From CAZEQJ01 sp964514385 (GTDB lineage Bacteria > Bacteroidota > Bacteroidia > Cytophagales > Cyclobacteriaceae), in the NCBI GenBank assembly GCA_964514385.1, contig CAZEQJ010000005.1, positions 1 to 64,000 of the forward strand: a stretch of DNA of 64,000 nt. Reading direction: 5' to 3'. Below the pieces are notes generated by a model. That model was not told the DNA's origin and searched no databases. It worked only from the letters and a program-made list of their open reading frames with translations. Made by a program: the position numbers and the translations under genes. Below are positions 27,001 through 37,100 of the stretch, one piece after another. Position 1 is the first letter of the stretch; each line of letters opens with the position of its first letter.

Positions 27001-30000
27001 CTGGTGTTGGCTGAGCCAATACCTGCTTGGTGATAATAGCTGTATCACTTTCGCAACCAGCAAAATCAACAGCAAAATAATCCAGCTTGGTGGCATAATA
27101 CTCATAAATACCGGCAGCTGCTGTATCTATGCCCAGCTCAGCATTAGTAGGAGCTTTGTTGTTTGCTATTCCATTTATCGGAACCTGAAAAAAACGTGTG
27201 TAAAATGAATACCATGTAATGGAGTCACCCGGCTGGTTGTTGCCCTGCCCGGATGGCACCTCAACAGGAGTCTGAAGTGAAGTAAACTGACACGAGACAT
27301 CAGAGTCAGACAGAATCGGCTCAGGAACTTCAGGATAACGGATTACAGTCACCGGCAATGGCTCACTCTCACATCCATCTGCTGAAGTCTGCGTTACAAA
27401 TATTCTATTGGTGGTAGTTGATAATACATTTAACTCAAGCACAGGATTAAACGCACTTGAGGAACCTGAAGCAGATGGGCTGTTGGTGATCAGGTTAGTG
27501 GTATCACTGTACCAGCTGTACGTAGGTTGTGTGCCACTAACAGAAATATTGGAAGCAAACGTACCCGGGTCAAAACAATATTTGATGGTATCACTGACTA
27601 TGGTCGGTGCAGCAGGCTGAAAAAAGATGCTGAAATCTCTTGAAATGGAATCCTGGCACCCGAATACGCTGGTTGACTTCAAAAATATCCGATAATTACC
27701 CAGACCATACGTTGACTTCAGGTTAGCTGGGTTAAAAGAATTAATATCTGTTTCTTGTAACTGATAAGACCCCCCATCAAAATAATAAAGATCAAATTCA
27801 CGACTTACTCCACCAGTACCTGTAAGCGAAATATTTGTGTCGTTGTCTTCACAATACCCTGACAATATTGGAGTTGTGATAGCAGGAACCGGCAACGGGT
27901 TGATGGTGATGTCCTGCACGTCAATGGCATCAAAAATTATTGTGGGAGTAAATCCTATCACCACAACATATTGATAAAAATAACGAATGGTATAGTCACC
28001 TGGCGTTACAGCTGCCGTATTCAGGTCATCGTTACTGATAAATCCTGTCACTTCGCTCCCTCCTCCATCGATGAGCGCAAATCTTAAGAAGGTATACCCG
28101 GATGGAAGATTGCTTTTAAAGTCAGCCGTTACATCAAGATCAGGCAGTATGCCAAAATCAACACAGTATGAACTACCCAGCGGATCTCCGGGGTCTCCTG
28201 ATATCAGAATTGAAGATGCCGGATCAAATAAAGTGAAGTTGATGGTCTCATCATTGGTACACCCATTAGCGTCTGTGAAAGTGTAGGTAACAGGATAGGT
28301 ACCATCTACGGGAATAAGTGAGGGAATGAAAAAACTATCACTTACTCCTGTACCGGAAAATAAACCTGAGCTGTTTACCGAACCATTTACTTCTCCCACC
28401 AATGTATCCTGCTCACCGCCCAATGGATACGAGAAAGTGCCATCACGTGTAAAGAATGTCACTTCAGGTAAAGGATTTACCGTAAGGCTGATGCTTGCTG
28501 TGTTTTCACATAAGGTAGCATTGTCTGTTATGGTGACCGTAACAGTATGATCTACTGTAAATGTATCGGTGGCCATGATCCTGGATGTACTCACCACTGT
28601 GCCGTCTACATCGTAAGAATAAGAAACTCCTGAAACAGGGAATGCAGTAAACTGTATCGGCTCTTCAAAACAGATGGCGTCGTCTATATCATCTGAGACA
28701 AGGTTCGCCATAGGCAGTGGATTCACCGTCACTGTAAGTTCATCTACCGCCTGACAGCCATTTCCATCGGTAACTGTAAGGGTGTAAACACTGGTTGAGG
28801 TCGGGGTAGCTGTTGGCTGTGCAATTGCGGCATCTGATAATGCTGGTCCTGTCCATGAATAGGTGCTAATGGCAGCATCACCGGGCGTAGCTGTTGCGCC
28901 TATCACGACATCGCTGCCGTTACAAATCACCTCGTCTGAAAGGACTGGAAGGTCTGGACCATCAAGAGACGATAAATTTCCCAGAACAGGCGCATCTGCT
29001 GCACTGAGGCCCAATATCCTGGCGTCTCCACCCGTCCGTAAAATATTAACATTATCATTATTGGCTGTATTTCGCACTCTCAGTCCTGTGATCTGGATCT
29101 GATCCAGAGTGGCCTCGCCATTGGTCGCATATGTTACAGTAACAGCAGAGGAGGCAACAGATACCTGGGGTGCTACAGTAATATCGGCTCCTGTACCCGA
29201 TATAGCTCCGGAGGAAGGATCGAAAGCATAGCCGGCTGGTGCAGACAAAATAAATGAAACCACTTCACCGGCCGTGTTTCTAAAGTCAAAGGCATTTCTT
29301 TCCTGAATGGTGATGGAGCCTATAGCTGCAAAATCACTATCAAGACATAAATCAACAGTCGGTGCGGTAATATTTACGCCACCCAGGCGTAAATCTTCAT
29401 ATTTTGTTATTGTGGACGGGTTGCCTGCTCCATCCACCATGACCAGATAAATATCTACTTGGGTGCCTGCGGTACCTGTGGAACTAAGTGTCTGTATCTG
29501 GTTTACATTAACCGCGGAAGAATTAATACTGATAGTACCATTATCCTGTGGCGATGACGGGTTGATAATGTCTGCCGGATCTGTGATATTGGATGTAGCC
29601 CCGGCAAATAGCGCATAGTACACTGTGCCTGTTTCGTTTGCGCTGATATTAAGCCTTACCTGGTTATTGGTGATTGACTGCACCGATGAGGTGATGAGTG
29701 GAGGCTCAGTATCGGCAGCTGAAAAGTTTACACTGTCTCGTGTCAGGAGATTATCGGAAAAATCTTCCAAATCTTCATTTAATACTGCACGATAAGTTAT
29801 CCCACTGGAAAAACCACCATCCGGTATAAGGAATATGGTGTCATTGCCTGCTGTAACCGTGGCGGTGGAAGGAATAATGGTACCCGAAGAATTTTTGAGA
29901 GAAACTAAAACTGATGAGAGCGGACTGTTATCAATACCGCGTACGGGCTCACTGAAAACAAAAAATACTGTATCATCAGATTGGATATTGCTACTTCCGC

Positions 30001-31798
30001 CGGGAGGGATAAACGTTAGCAAAGGAGGCACATCATCAATTACCGAAAAAGTTACATTCCCATCCGCAACTGCATTATCTGAAAAATCTTCAAGTCCAGT
30101 AAAAGCAAAATAATAATCCTGTCCCGGTATGAGTGCAGTCGGTATTACCAGTATTTCATCGTTGGTGGAATTGATAAATGCATTGAAAGCCACATCAGCA
30201 CCACCTGCATCTCCAACCTTTAAAGTGATCAGGGCGTCAACATTGGTATTATTAAGTAAACTATTATTGGTGCGCCTTACGGCCTCAGAAAATGAAATAT
30301 TCAACACCGTATCCTCATCTATAGCGGTAAGGTCAGGTGGATAAATAGTTGCCACCGGAGCTATTTCGTCTACAAGGGTAAAGCTTATCGTATCCCCCTC
30401 ATAGTTATTGCCTGACTGGTCCTGAATGATCCCGCTGGCAATCCTCAGGAAATAGGTGGCCCCATCTTTAGGAAGGGATGCCAGGTCTATGGTAATGGTG
30501 GTTTCTGAAGCAAAGCCCGGTGTGCCTATAGCCTGTGAAGCACCGTCTATGGAGTCCCGTGTAAGGAAAAGTGCAGCCTCCAGATCACCGGTATTTTCAA
30601 AGGTTGAATTGCCAGACTGCTTACGTATCTCCTCGTTAAATGTAACGATAAGATCGGTCACATCAGGATCTACACCTGTCGCGCCTGCGATATTATAACT
30701 GGCTACGGGCGGAGAAGAATCGCCCACCTCTCCGATTGAATCAACAACAGAATAAATGCCATCAGGAAAGCTTTTGGCTACAACAAATACATCATAATCT
30801 ATAAAGCTGACCGGTACAGTCACTGTATCAAAACCACCTGATGGTGAGTAAAGAACAGATCCGGAGGCGACAAATACGCCCTCTTCAGCCACTCCTGCCT
30901 CAATTTCCTGTGGTAGTGGCCTGGGTGAAGTTTCATTATTATCCAGCACAAGGTAATAGACCAGCGAAGCTGTATTTAACCTGTATACCAGATCAAAACT
31001 TGTCTGTAAAACCTGATTGGTGACAGCAGGTGTACCGCTTATAAAAGCTGGTTCCTGCTGGGATGAGCTCCGTGTTGTAAATGAAAAACAACCCACATCG
31101 TTCAATGGATCTGATTCAATTCGTGTACCACCACCAGGATTCACATCGTAGAATAGTTCGAAAGCAGCAGGATCAAGCTCAACATAATAGGTTGTGGAAG
31201 GTGAAAGATTGGCATCAGGGTTTATGATGATTTGCTGATAATTTGTGTCGTCTATCAGCGGGGTGTAACTAATAAGACCGCCATTGGGACAGCCATTTCC
31301 ATCCGCAGAAGTTCCAACGGTGATAGCTGCACTTACATCCGCTGTTGTTATGGCTGAATTGTCAGCATTTCGGGCTGCTGTATCAAACACAAAAACAATA
31401 TCCGCTGCCAGTCCGATATTGACATCCCCATCAGCCGGAAATGTGAGGGGAGTGAAAATAAACTCATCAAAACTGGCTACACCACCGGCTCCGGTAAGAT
31501 CTCCGGGGCCGCTCGCATAATCAATAAATACATTATCGGCTGTACCAACTATAGTGTTTAGCGTGAGAAAAAGTGTATCTGCATTGGTAGAGACAGAGCT
31601 TATTGAAATCCCTGCTGTGTTGTTATTGATGGTGATGGTAAAGCCGGCAGATGAGGTTACACCAATTGTGTTATTGAATGGAATTACTAGTGTATTTCGA
31701 TCATCGGGATCAACAAACGCCTCTCCAGCAAGAGGGGTCGTCTGGGCTAAGGCTGCCAGTGAACTTAAAAATACTATCGTTAGTATATGTTTTCTCAC
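21077..31798 (-). CDS. Giant secreted Ig-repeat protein with type IX sorting domain
   Basis: A single 10.7-kb frame encoding 3573 residues (about 370 kDa). Signal peptide: MRKHILTIVFLSSLAALAQ. Residues 20-790 hold SbsA/Big_5-like Ig modules, with wording such as VTDLIVTFNEEIRK and DTVFFVFSEPVRG. From about 1000 to 2950 there are PKD/Ig-like modules joined by N-P-L/T-P linkers and often a cysteine pair (YWY-like cores such as YRWYDSNN). From 3060 to 3250 comes a jelly-roll-like segment starting YQTSFEAGEEGW. At 3254-3480 there is a thioredoxin/Omp28-like segment without its cysteines, and at 3490-3573 a type A T9SS sorting domain (IRLYPNPARDMLTLQ, SGIYFIQLQ). It is probably a surface adhesin. 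It is not SprB by any motif I can see. It is coupled to the GT39 gene downstream and preceded by a lipoprotein and barrel, and no frameshift is seen. Confidence 0.93.
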   Translation of the reverse strand: MRKHILTIVFLSSLAALAQTTPLAGEAFVDPDDRNTLVIPFNNTIGVTSSAGFTITINNNTAGISISSVSTNADTLFLTLNTIVGTADNVFIDYASGPGDLTGAGGVASFDEFIFTPLTFPADGDVNIGLAADIVFVFDTAARNADNSAITTADVSAAITVGTSADGNGCPNGGLISYTPLIDDTNYQQIIINPDANLSPSTTYYVELDPAAFELFYDVNPGGGTRIESDPLNDVGCFSFTTRSSSQQEPAFISGTPAVTNQVLQTSFDLVYRLNTASLVYYLVLDNNETSPRPLPQEIEAGVAEEGVFVASGSVLYSPSGGFDTVTVPVSFIDYDVFVVAKSFPDGIYSVVDSIGEVGDSSPPVASYNIAGATGVDPDVTDLIVTFNEEIRKQSGNSTFENTGDLEAALFLTRDSIDGASQAIGTPGFASETTITIDLASLPKDGATYFLRIASGIIQDQSGNNYEGDTISFTLVDEIAPVATIYPPDLTAIDEDTVLNISFSEAVRRTNNSLLNNTNVDALITLKVGDAGGADVAFNAFINSTNDEILVIPTALIPGQDYYFAFTGLEDFSDNAVADGNVTFSVIDDVPPLLTFIPPGGSSNIQSDDTVFFVFSEPVRGIDNSPLSSVLVSLKNSSGTIIPSTATVTAGNDTIFLIPDGGFSSGITYRAVLNEDLEDFSDNLLTRDSVNFSAADTEPPLITSSVQSITNNQVRLNISANETGTVYYALFAGATSNITDPADIINPSSPQDNGTISINSSAVNVNQIQTLSSTGTAGTQVDIYLVMVDGAGNPSTITKYEDLRLGGVNITAPTVDLCLDSDFAAIGSITIQERNAFDFRNTAGEVVSFILSAPAGYAFDPSSGAISGTGADITVAPQVSVASSAVTVTYATNGEATLDQIQITGLRVRNTANNDNVNILRTGGDARILGLSAADAPVLGNLSSLDGPDLPVLSDEVICNGSDVVIGATATPGDAAISTYSWTGPALSDAAIAQPTATPTSTSVYTLTVTDGNGCQAVDELTVTVNPLPMANLVSDDIDDAICFEEPIQFTAFPVSGVSYSYDVDGTVVSTSRIMATDTFTVDHTVTVTITDNATLCENTASISLTVNPLPEVTFFTRDGTFSYPLGGEQDTLVGEVNGSVNSSGLFSGTGVSDSFFIPSLIPVDGTYPVTYTFTDANGCTNDETINFTLFDPASSILISGDPGDPLGSSYCVDFGILPDLDVTADFKSNLPSGYTFLRFALIDGGGSEVTGFISNDDLNTAAVTPGDYTIRYFYQYVVVIGFTPTIIFDAIDVQDITINPLPVPAITTPILSGYCEDNDTNISLTGTGGVSREFDLYYFDGGSYQLQETDINSFNPANLKSTYGLGNYRIFLKSTSVFGCQDSISRDFSIFFQPAAPTIVSDTIKYCFDPGTFASNISVSGTQPTYSWYSDTTNLITNSPSASGSSSAFNPVLELNVLSTTTNRIFVTQTSADGCESEPLPVTVIRYPEVPEPILSDSDVSCQFTSLQTPVEVPSGQGNNQPGDSITWYSFYTRFFQVPINGIANNKAPTNAELGIDTAAAGIYEYYATKLDYFAVDFAGCESDTAIITKQVLAQPTPAPVSDPAPYCDNNSLNSTPIENFTFTGEAGATYRWYVSQLDFNSGKLNSINNPTPSEPGNNFDPDISNDLPDESVRLDTTFYVVKYLYEGTPTLAEGCPSPIDSVRLIINPTPGLPVAADPDPYCNGVGAIDPLLATSDSLNASFNWYEQDPLFNLAEPVLGTSNNSTPFNTGLSNTNPTQVPFFFDYYVTQVHASGCEGPSEQVFVTINPTPLAPTFADADIETCQFLDLTSFQITDGDSSVRWYANPDLSGEITGLADSLNPISFSELAIDSTFSGTTRFYVTQTERGCEGAIREVSYTINPRPADAVISADSAYYCQFLAVPDLQAQSQAGLTYRWYDSNNLSASIGTGATFNPSAAYDPTINQTPGNQYFFVTQTSAAGCESVPDSINLTTFAKPSNPVFASDSLLYCSGQELDTITVAGENIEWYNSSFTFVTAGNQFLPSDNTLISGINDPDRTIIYYATQTTNRFTGFDGCQSDFEPIINQVYRRPALPVDVESFIYCVGDDIDPLTATLNENVDPASIEFEWFIGTDTTLANRVNVIANPNNPTPSEMGILNTLDTTYQFLVRQSRFDCPGNPFSLSVNVFARPSAPSLSSYDSTACNVDDENISISVPGSNVQIYYNAGLTSIKDPFVPGSTFNVFTTGEDAPVNKSQDSSLVYYATQRTNLAVGGGAGCEGPALAIPFRFFKKPDLLTIASVDTICHNPDSADIYTRELIASNAEGDVSWSSSPTFSSNVLDDDTLSLLINNQDNIARTITRYVRQRINGCFSNISSKEIEYLRIAELSLGQDPLDPEAEFDGSYCLDADSISIFAFADDNLINGTSNEGQLFINNVLQSRRKFSPQELGVETQELTLLYVQGQCISKVERNFDINLEPALPFAADPSPTCFDAEAPVINVSGDVGGAITVYNSADLNPGNTTFFSNGVFTADEPENYSRFRDTTFTYFATQTIAGCESSPRQINVIYYRLPEAPQITGVAPICFDQNLQTSDTIIQLSTNLSYDSVEWSTNQNFIASTLLFDEEGYDLADRSEILFTPIRNSNQFREIVYYAREYFRGCVGSFSSDTVVFQDVPELFIGDNHNNDDGGFSQLGYCIGPDTLDLYGFSSTSGSVNLLSPDVTLFLRGERENGVTVDSVLSANFFRIDSLGVGEYEIEFTQNAVGCETRVIESFVINGLPDPQFTIEDGEYCNTADDFPLGSPGEGIDYFIDFSFNAGTPETALIGNRFFPELAVPGLHRLILEEEDDNECKNTDTLVVRINPVPEFALDISSTCSLDTISFAPDFQGTFLDDLNLPLFSSSSVSYNWILGSGLEFDQESIEQKLPSGNRNISLTVTYESETGEQCPTVVNENIDFGAAPEPSFALAGSALDRPGVLIGNTVLDRDDIAIAQWTIGTNTYSLVNEVVDGFNFDLPAPQDLNSVPGRHDVKLVLITKDFCVDSLIRTVYKLPYIGLGDPYQTSFEAGEEGWIPEGRFPGMLRFEVDSASWTAAEPVVRGSSDVISAASDGDRAWITQLNNGKYFTNEVSALNSPVFDFSQTIRPVLIFDQLQNLQPGSDGVAVQASTNDFMWVTLDKADRAKNWYTGTVNSMNTVLVQNPSLLAWSDINTDYQDTRYNLDEFAGERQVRFRFLLTSNDGTENEGFALDNFRIIERNRTAVVENFGNLSESGFTSSVETIEAIRSANFSSNADELITLHYNTDFQKSINTRGSSVQENTRAYFYGISSLPSIVIDGNTSTTAVNNQDFYTNLWSRRILELSPFDIEISYDAQSIDEVTVNVSVTALENARINNDRVVLQTAITEDSVMYQTDTETLLVDGVVRKMLPSPVGIPLPNDWEIGDSFDTTFTWIPENVEKLSATVAMVQNFNTKEVYQSARRPFDNVIENPVGNASDFASIRLYPNPARDMLTLQTPGRLSKTTQWVIFDQVGLILDEGQTEAGALGIQVDLSDIPSGIYFIQLQQDGLSSGVYKFSVVR
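22900..28800 (-). repeat. Tandem Ig/PKD-like module coding repeat
   Basis: Inside the giant gene, similar module junctions recur about every 280-310 bases: N-P-[LTR]-P or related linkers near 28711, 26670, 26370, 26090, 25810, 25530 and 25240, followed by a cysteine. The protein-level repeats are about 95-100 residues and strongly divergent. The DNA is not identical between copies, so recent duplication is unlikely. Confidence 0.7.
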
Positions 31799-31838
31799 TT
31801 TATAAAATTATAATATTATTATTTATTTTATAAATATT

Positions 31839-33104
31839 TTAATATAAATCAATTTCATTACTCATTCGCAACAGAAATATATTGTTATTCTGGGCATTTT
31901 CTGTATTTCCAATCACTACTACGCGACCCATAGGATCTACCAGGTAATCCACTGCCCGTTCAAGCCCGGAACTACCAAACAGTTGCTTCCTTACTATCTC
32001 ACCGTTTCCGTTTATTTTAATAAGCCCAACATCGCTTCCTCCCGGCTTTATTCCTTCATTCTCTGTAAAGATATTACCCTGTGGATTGTTGATGATCATA
32101 AGAAAGGAGAGGTCAGGTAACTGCACAAGGCCAACTCCCTCTTCAAAACTGTTATCGGTGAAGGCAAATACAGAATCATTAATGACTGCACTCCCTCCCG
32201 GGAAAGATATTCTGGCAAAGTAGGCATCCGTCTGCTCGGTATTGGGATACCTGACAGTACCTGCAACAAGATATTCATTGCTTACCGCAACACGAACATC
32301 CGTTACTTCTATTGTGCGTCCACCGGTAACAGCCCCAAAATCATTTGACTCTTCGATACCATTTTGGTTAAGGCGGGAAATAAACTGCCTGACTGAGTTG
32401 CCCTCGCTTAGCTGGCTTCCACTATAAATCAGACGACCAGAGCCATCCAGTTGCAATGATGCCGCCAGACCTATCTGCTGATTGATAAATGATTTGGCGT
32501 AAAGCCGGTCAAATTGCAGCTCCTCGAGGGTAACGCGTCCGAGGGAATCAGACAGGTCAACCGATTCAAAATTTAGCGTTACAACATGTACTGTATCCTG
32601 AACAGCATTTCTGGCATTATATGACAGGTATAATTGCTGACCTTCAATGACCATACCTCCTGGGCGCAAGCCACCAGCGCTTCTTTTTGCTATCACCTGA
32701 CGGCTTACAGGTTGTAACTGGGAACTAAGTATTGTCAGGTCGATAAACGTCGTTAAGGCACTATCCCGGAGTACATAAAGTAACAGTGACTCACCTATCA
32801 TACCCATATCCACTACTTCTTCATTTTCCTGCAATGTGTTGCCTACATAGCGGCTCACTACATTTGCCTGATCATCCAGCTGCAACACAAATGCATCGCG
32901 GGTATTGTTGTCCTCATTTACATCTTCAATATACCCTCCGATATAATACCCCGTTTCGGTTGCCATGATGGTATTGGCTACTTCATTGCCTTTATATGAG
33001 CCGTAATATTTTCTCAGGTAGTCGGCTTCGGCAATATTCACATCTTCGCTGACTTCGCAGGCCAGAAGTGTGGTGATCATAGCTATATAATACAACCTAT
33101 TCAC
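31839..33104 (-). CDS. Beta-propeller-like lipoprotein, unknown function
   Basis: About 421 residues. A GTG start at 33104 is chosen because it yields the lipoprotein signal MNRLYYIAMITTLLAC; the ATG at 33146 would add 14 residues without a signal sense and would lie further inside the upstream gene. The mature protein has recurring blocks of the form G-x-Y-I-G-G-Y and DAFVLQLDDQANVVSRYV, then VVVIGNTENAQNNNIFLLRM near the end. This is the style of a beta-propeller or repeated WD-like sandwich seen in Bacteroidota lipoproteins that accompany T9SS substrates. It overlaps the barrel gene by 8 bases and precedes the giant gene by 40 AT-rich bases. Its role may be surface or periplasmic assembly of the giant protein (inference). 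Confidence 0.75.
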   Translation of the reverse strand: MNRLYYIAMITTLLACEVSEDVNIAEADYLRKYYGSYKGNEVANTIMATETGYYIGGYIEDVNEDNNTRDAFVLQLDDQANVVSRYVGNTLQENEEVVDMGMIGESLLLYVLRDSALTTFIDLTILSSQLQPVSRQVIAKRSAGGLRPGGMVIEGQQLYLSYNARNAVQDTVHVVTLNFESVDLSDSLGRVTLEELQFDRLYAKSFINQQIGLAASLQLDGSGRLIYSGSQLSEGNSVRQFISRLNQNGIEESNDFGAVTGGRTIEVTDVRVAVSNEYLVAGTVRYPNTEQTDAYFARISFPGGSAVINDSVFAFTDNSFEEGVGLVQLPDLSFLMIINNPQGNIFTENEGIKPGGSDVGLIKINGNGEIVRKQLFGSSGLERAVDYLVDPMGRVVVIGNTENAQNNNIFLLRMSNEIDLY

Positions 33105-34176
33105 TTCCAAGCTTTTTAGGTTTATAATACTGGAACATGTAACCAATGCTCACATCCACGGTGTGCAATTTAAATGCACGCGGATCTGCAATCGGGAAAC
33201 TTGAAGACTGCCGTTCTGGAATAAATCCGGTGTTATTTGCAATCAAAGCTGCATAGTTAAAGGACGCCTGTGCAAAAAGATACCCAAGGCCTATTTTGAA
33301 TTTCTGCCCTGCACCAACGGAAAAATCAAGGCGGTATGGGTTGCGTATTGAAGTAATATTATCCCCGTTATCAAGTGGTGATAAGCCATCCTCAGACTCT
33401 CGCTGGAAATTAACTCCCAGTAAATAAGATGGGGTGGCGCTAAGCATCAAGTAGGTTTTGGTGATCTCAAAATCAAGGAACTTGGGCTGGTAACGCCAGG
33501 AAACAGGCAGATCGAGGTAATTATAGACCTGTACCTCAGTAATGTTTTCTCCCTGAACCGTTTCGAAAACCTCACCGCTATAGCCCTGTACCTCATTTGA
33601 CTGCGCAAAATACGTCACCGCCATCTGACGGAAGCCTGGTGTCACCACGATATATTGCCTGTTATATTGTACAGGAAACTCAAGTGAAAGGCCTGCCTGA
33701 AATCGTACATTACTTCTGAAAACACCGGTAAAGTCACCACTTCCACCGCCACCATAGGCTCCTGTCAGAATCTGCATCTGCGAAATATTACCGCCCAGCA
33801 TAATACCATACGCCAGCACTGCGTCTGTACGGTAAGTTTCATATAATCTCCTGTATTTGATCGGGTCGTTGTCATCCGGAATATACTCCGGATCGGTTTT
33901 AAGCAGTTCAAACATGTATTCGTCTGCCATCGCAGCTTCATTCAGCAGGAGGTAGGTAAGAACCAGAACACGATAGGCCTGAACTTTTTCCTCATCATTA
34001 AACCCGGCTTTCAGGCAGGCATCAAGCGTTGGGGCCACCTCATTTAACCGCCCCTGGTCATATGCAATCTGGGCTTTCCTTAACGTCTCTTCACAGGATT
34101 GGGCATACATTTTGGTGCCCGAAGACACTAAAAATAGGATTAGGGTTATATGAAGACTGCGTTTAATCATTTTCAT
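33097..34176 (-). CDS. TPR domain plus outer-membrane beta-barrel protein
   Basis: A 359-residue protein. The signal peptide is MKMIKRSLHITLILFLVSSG, with cleavage after YAQS. Residues about 27-115 are a TPR-like helical domain (CEETLRKAQIAYDQGRLNEV, a Sel1/TPR pattern with cysteines). From about 125 on there is an OMP_b-brl_2 type barrel, with YIVVTPGFRQMAVTYF and TVDVSIGYMFQYYKP near the C-terminus. Such two-part proteins can anchor a periplasmic partner to the outer membrane. It overlaps the nSTAND gene by 14 bases and the lipoprotein by 8 bases, so all three are translationally linked. In SprB-type loci the giant protein pairs with a PorP/SprF barrel; this barrel is a different family and would play an analogous role here (inference). 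Confidence 0.82.
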   Translation of the reverse strand: MKMIKRSLHITLILFLVSSGTKMYAQSCEETLRKAQIAYDQGRLNEVAPTLDACLKAGFNDEEKVQAYRVLVLTYLLLNEAAMADEYMFELLKTDPEYIPDDNDPIKYRRLYETYRTDAVLAYGIMLGGNISQMQILTGAYGGGGSGDFTGVFRSNVRFQAGLSLEFPVQYNRQYIVVTPGFRQMAVTYFAQSNEVQGYSGEVFETVQGENITEVQVYNYLDLPVSWRYQPKFLDFEITKTYLMLSATPSYLLGVNFQRESEDGLSPLDNGDNITSIRNPYRLDFSVGAGQKFKIGLGYLFAQASFNYAALIANNTGFIPERQSSSFPIADPRAFKLHTVDVSIGYMFQYYKPKKLGSE

Positions 34177-37100
34177 TTTGTCTCAGCAATGAGGTTGCAC
34201 CTGCACCCTCGCCCGGTGGTAATGCAGAACATGTTCTTCTGTAATCAACATCCTCTGCAACAAACCTTTTCCATTCGTCCAGCGACAGATTTCTGCTGAG
34301 CTTACCGCATATCGGCTCAGCGTAGTACTCAATATTGGTAGACCAGACCTTCACCCTGCCGCGGGTAAGTCCACTCAGCAGAAAATTGTTATTGCTGGTA
34401 AAGGCGACCCTGAACACAAAGGAGTTCTGATGGTCACTAAGCACAATAGGCAACTCATTCAGGTTGTTTAGATTCCATAATTTTACCGTCTGATCGGAGC
34501 TGGCAGTAGCGATAAGCTCATTTTTCCAGTCAAAACTTATATCCTTTATGATGTCATCATGGGCTGAGGGTATTCTGTCGATAATACTCATGTTAACCGG
34601 ATTAAAAATGATGAGGTCTCCTAGCCGCGTGCCCGCAGCCAGGTATTTTCCATTTTCGCTGAATTGCAATACTGTGATTTCATTTGAATTACGAAATACA
34701 AGTGAGTCTTTTCCATTCACGATCATACGCAACTGACCTGCATTATCGGCATAATATATCCGTTCGTTTACAGGGTGACAGGCGACATCCGATATTCTGA
34801 TGCTGAGATTCAGTATCACCTCATGTGATTTGCCAAAGGTCCATCGAACAATTTTCCCTTCACTACCAGCTGAAATGACAGTAGCCTCATTCTGAAAATC
34901 CAGCGCAATTATATTTTCATGCACGCCTAAAGTAGTATCTGCCTCAAGAGTAGAAGGGTCAAGAAACAGGAATTCTCCCCGATTACCCCCTGCCGCAATG
35001 AGGGATATGGAGTTGTTCACCTTCATGTCATTGATGATCATATCGCCATTGTACAATTCAGTGGGACTGGATTGGGCGCGCATATTCCACCGGTAGATTT
35101 CACCATTTTCCGAGGCGGAGAAAATGGCAGCACTTTTTGGTGATACCTGGAGAGATGATATATTCTCTCTGTGGCCTCGCAGAAACTGATTGGTAACTGC
35201 ATCAGGGCTGCCGCTTTCCATATCAAAACTTTTGTTTGCCTCGTAAAGACTGCTGTAGATATCCGGATCACGCGGATTGGCTGACTTTTCCTTATTGAAA
35301 AGGTAACCCTGATAGGCTAAAAGCCCCTTCAGGTCACGCTCATTGTTATCGGTGGTAAGACTTTTTGCTGCCAGAGTTTTGGCGATAGCCAGAAAGCGAA
35401 GTGAATCGGCCCGGCGTGCTGAAATTTGTGCTTTATTGGCATTTATTGAGGCTTCCAGCGCATTAAGACGCGCAAGCTCGGAATTATTTTCTGCCTGCAA
35501 GCGAGCAGTATCAGCCTCCAGCTGTGCCAGGCGCGCTCTTTCCGCCTCTATTAATGCCTCTCTTGCGGCAGAATCCGCTTTTACAGCATTTACCTGCGCC
35601 TGCATGCTGGCGGAAGTTGCTATTTCGGTCTGCTCAATTGCGTTTCTCCGTTCGATATCAGCAGAATCACGTGCGATCTGAGCCTCAATTAAAGCCTGCT
35701 CCGCTACTTCCTTTTCGTAGATGGCATTCTGCCGCTGTACCAGCGCAAATAAAAGGAAGGCGAGACAGATAATTGCCGCTACACTGAGCACGGAGGTTAA
35801 TATACGTTGCCTTCTGATCTTCTGACGCTGCTCCTCCTCCTTGGCTTTCTGCTCCATTTCATACTCTCGTGCACTATATTCAAGGAATATCATGGTGCGT
35901 TCAAATGCCGGATGATAGCGTTGACCCCAGGTGAGGGTAGGCTGCTGCTTTTCACGCCAGTTCAAGGCCAACTGAAGGTCCGGGGGTCGCCACAGCCCCG
36001 CCTTTCCTATCTGATACATAGATGCAGCATCTGCCAGGCGCAGATACATCGAAATGGATTCTGCTTCTTCATTGACCCATATTTTCAGCCGATCCCAAAT
36101 GCGCATCAGGCTTTCATGGGAAATATCGATATAGGTTTCGCCAGTGATAGCTGTGCCGTAAGGCGGCATGAGAAATGACCTGCCAGGCTTGCGAAACACC
36201 TCCACGACTTCAATTATTTCCTGTTCCTCTACACGGCATAAAAGCGCCAGCTCCCGCACCTTGGTCGGTCGGCGTATGCCGGATGAGTCGTCTCTCTTTT
36301 CCGTTAACGCTTTGAAAATATACTCGCAGATCACTTTCTGCTGATCATCAAGCTCATTATACGCCTCATCTGCATGCTGACTCAGGGCCTGGGCCATGCT
36401 GCCAATGGCTTCGTAATGATGCAGATCCATCGGCTCATCTGACTCCTTATGTTTATACCAGTAGTCCCAGGTCCTCATCAGGGCATGTTGCAATATCGGC
36501 AGCTGATCTGACTTGTCGCCAAGGTCATTCAACAGCTGCTGCACAAGTCGTGGTGAGATATGGCCACCGGCAACGGCCACCGGACCTAAGATAGCATCAC
36601 GTTTCTGCTCGCGTGTCATCTGAGGAATCAGGTAGTGGCTGTCATTAATCATTTTGGTGAGGACAGGAAACTGAGCGCAATCACCGATGAAATCGGACCG
36701 CATGGTAATGGCTACATAAATGGACGCCTCACTGCTTCTTACTGCTTCAGTCAGCAGATTAACAAATGTCAATGACTCCTGTGTGGAGCCATAATTATTT
36801 TCCTCTTCTTTAGAAAATCTAAATAACTCCTCAAACTGATCGACGAGAATAAGAAAATTCTTTTTTGAGGCCTGTCCGGTCTGCTTTACTGCTTCCACCA
36901 GGCCCATCGAACTGCTTTTGAGTAAGGTCGAGGTGATCGTTTTCTGGATCACCCTTTCCTCCTTGTCCATTTTTTTATATTCTTCCCTCCCTTTGATCAG
37001 CGATTCGGCCAGATTTTGCACCGGAGAGGCACCCGGACGCATCACGACCACATCCCATTCCGCACCACGATCAGTAAAAAATCCCCCATATAATATGGGC

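Noticed and set aside
22900..28800. CRISPR-like or diversity-generating repeat array in the giant gene
   Set aside because: The repeats are divergent protein modules of about 95-100 residues, with no identical short DNA repeats and no adjacent reverse transcriptase or cas genes.
28863..31805. Several plus-strand open frames opposite the giant gene
   Set aside because: They are low-complexity shadows of beta-rich repeats, without start context or motifs.
33105..33146. Upstream start of the beta-propeller lipoprotein
   Set aside because: It would bury the lipoprotein signal; the GTG at 33104 gives a clean one.
35343..35681. Plus-strand open frame rich in alanine and serine
   Set aside because: It is the mirror of the alanine-rich coiled coil of the nSTAND gene and has no independent support.
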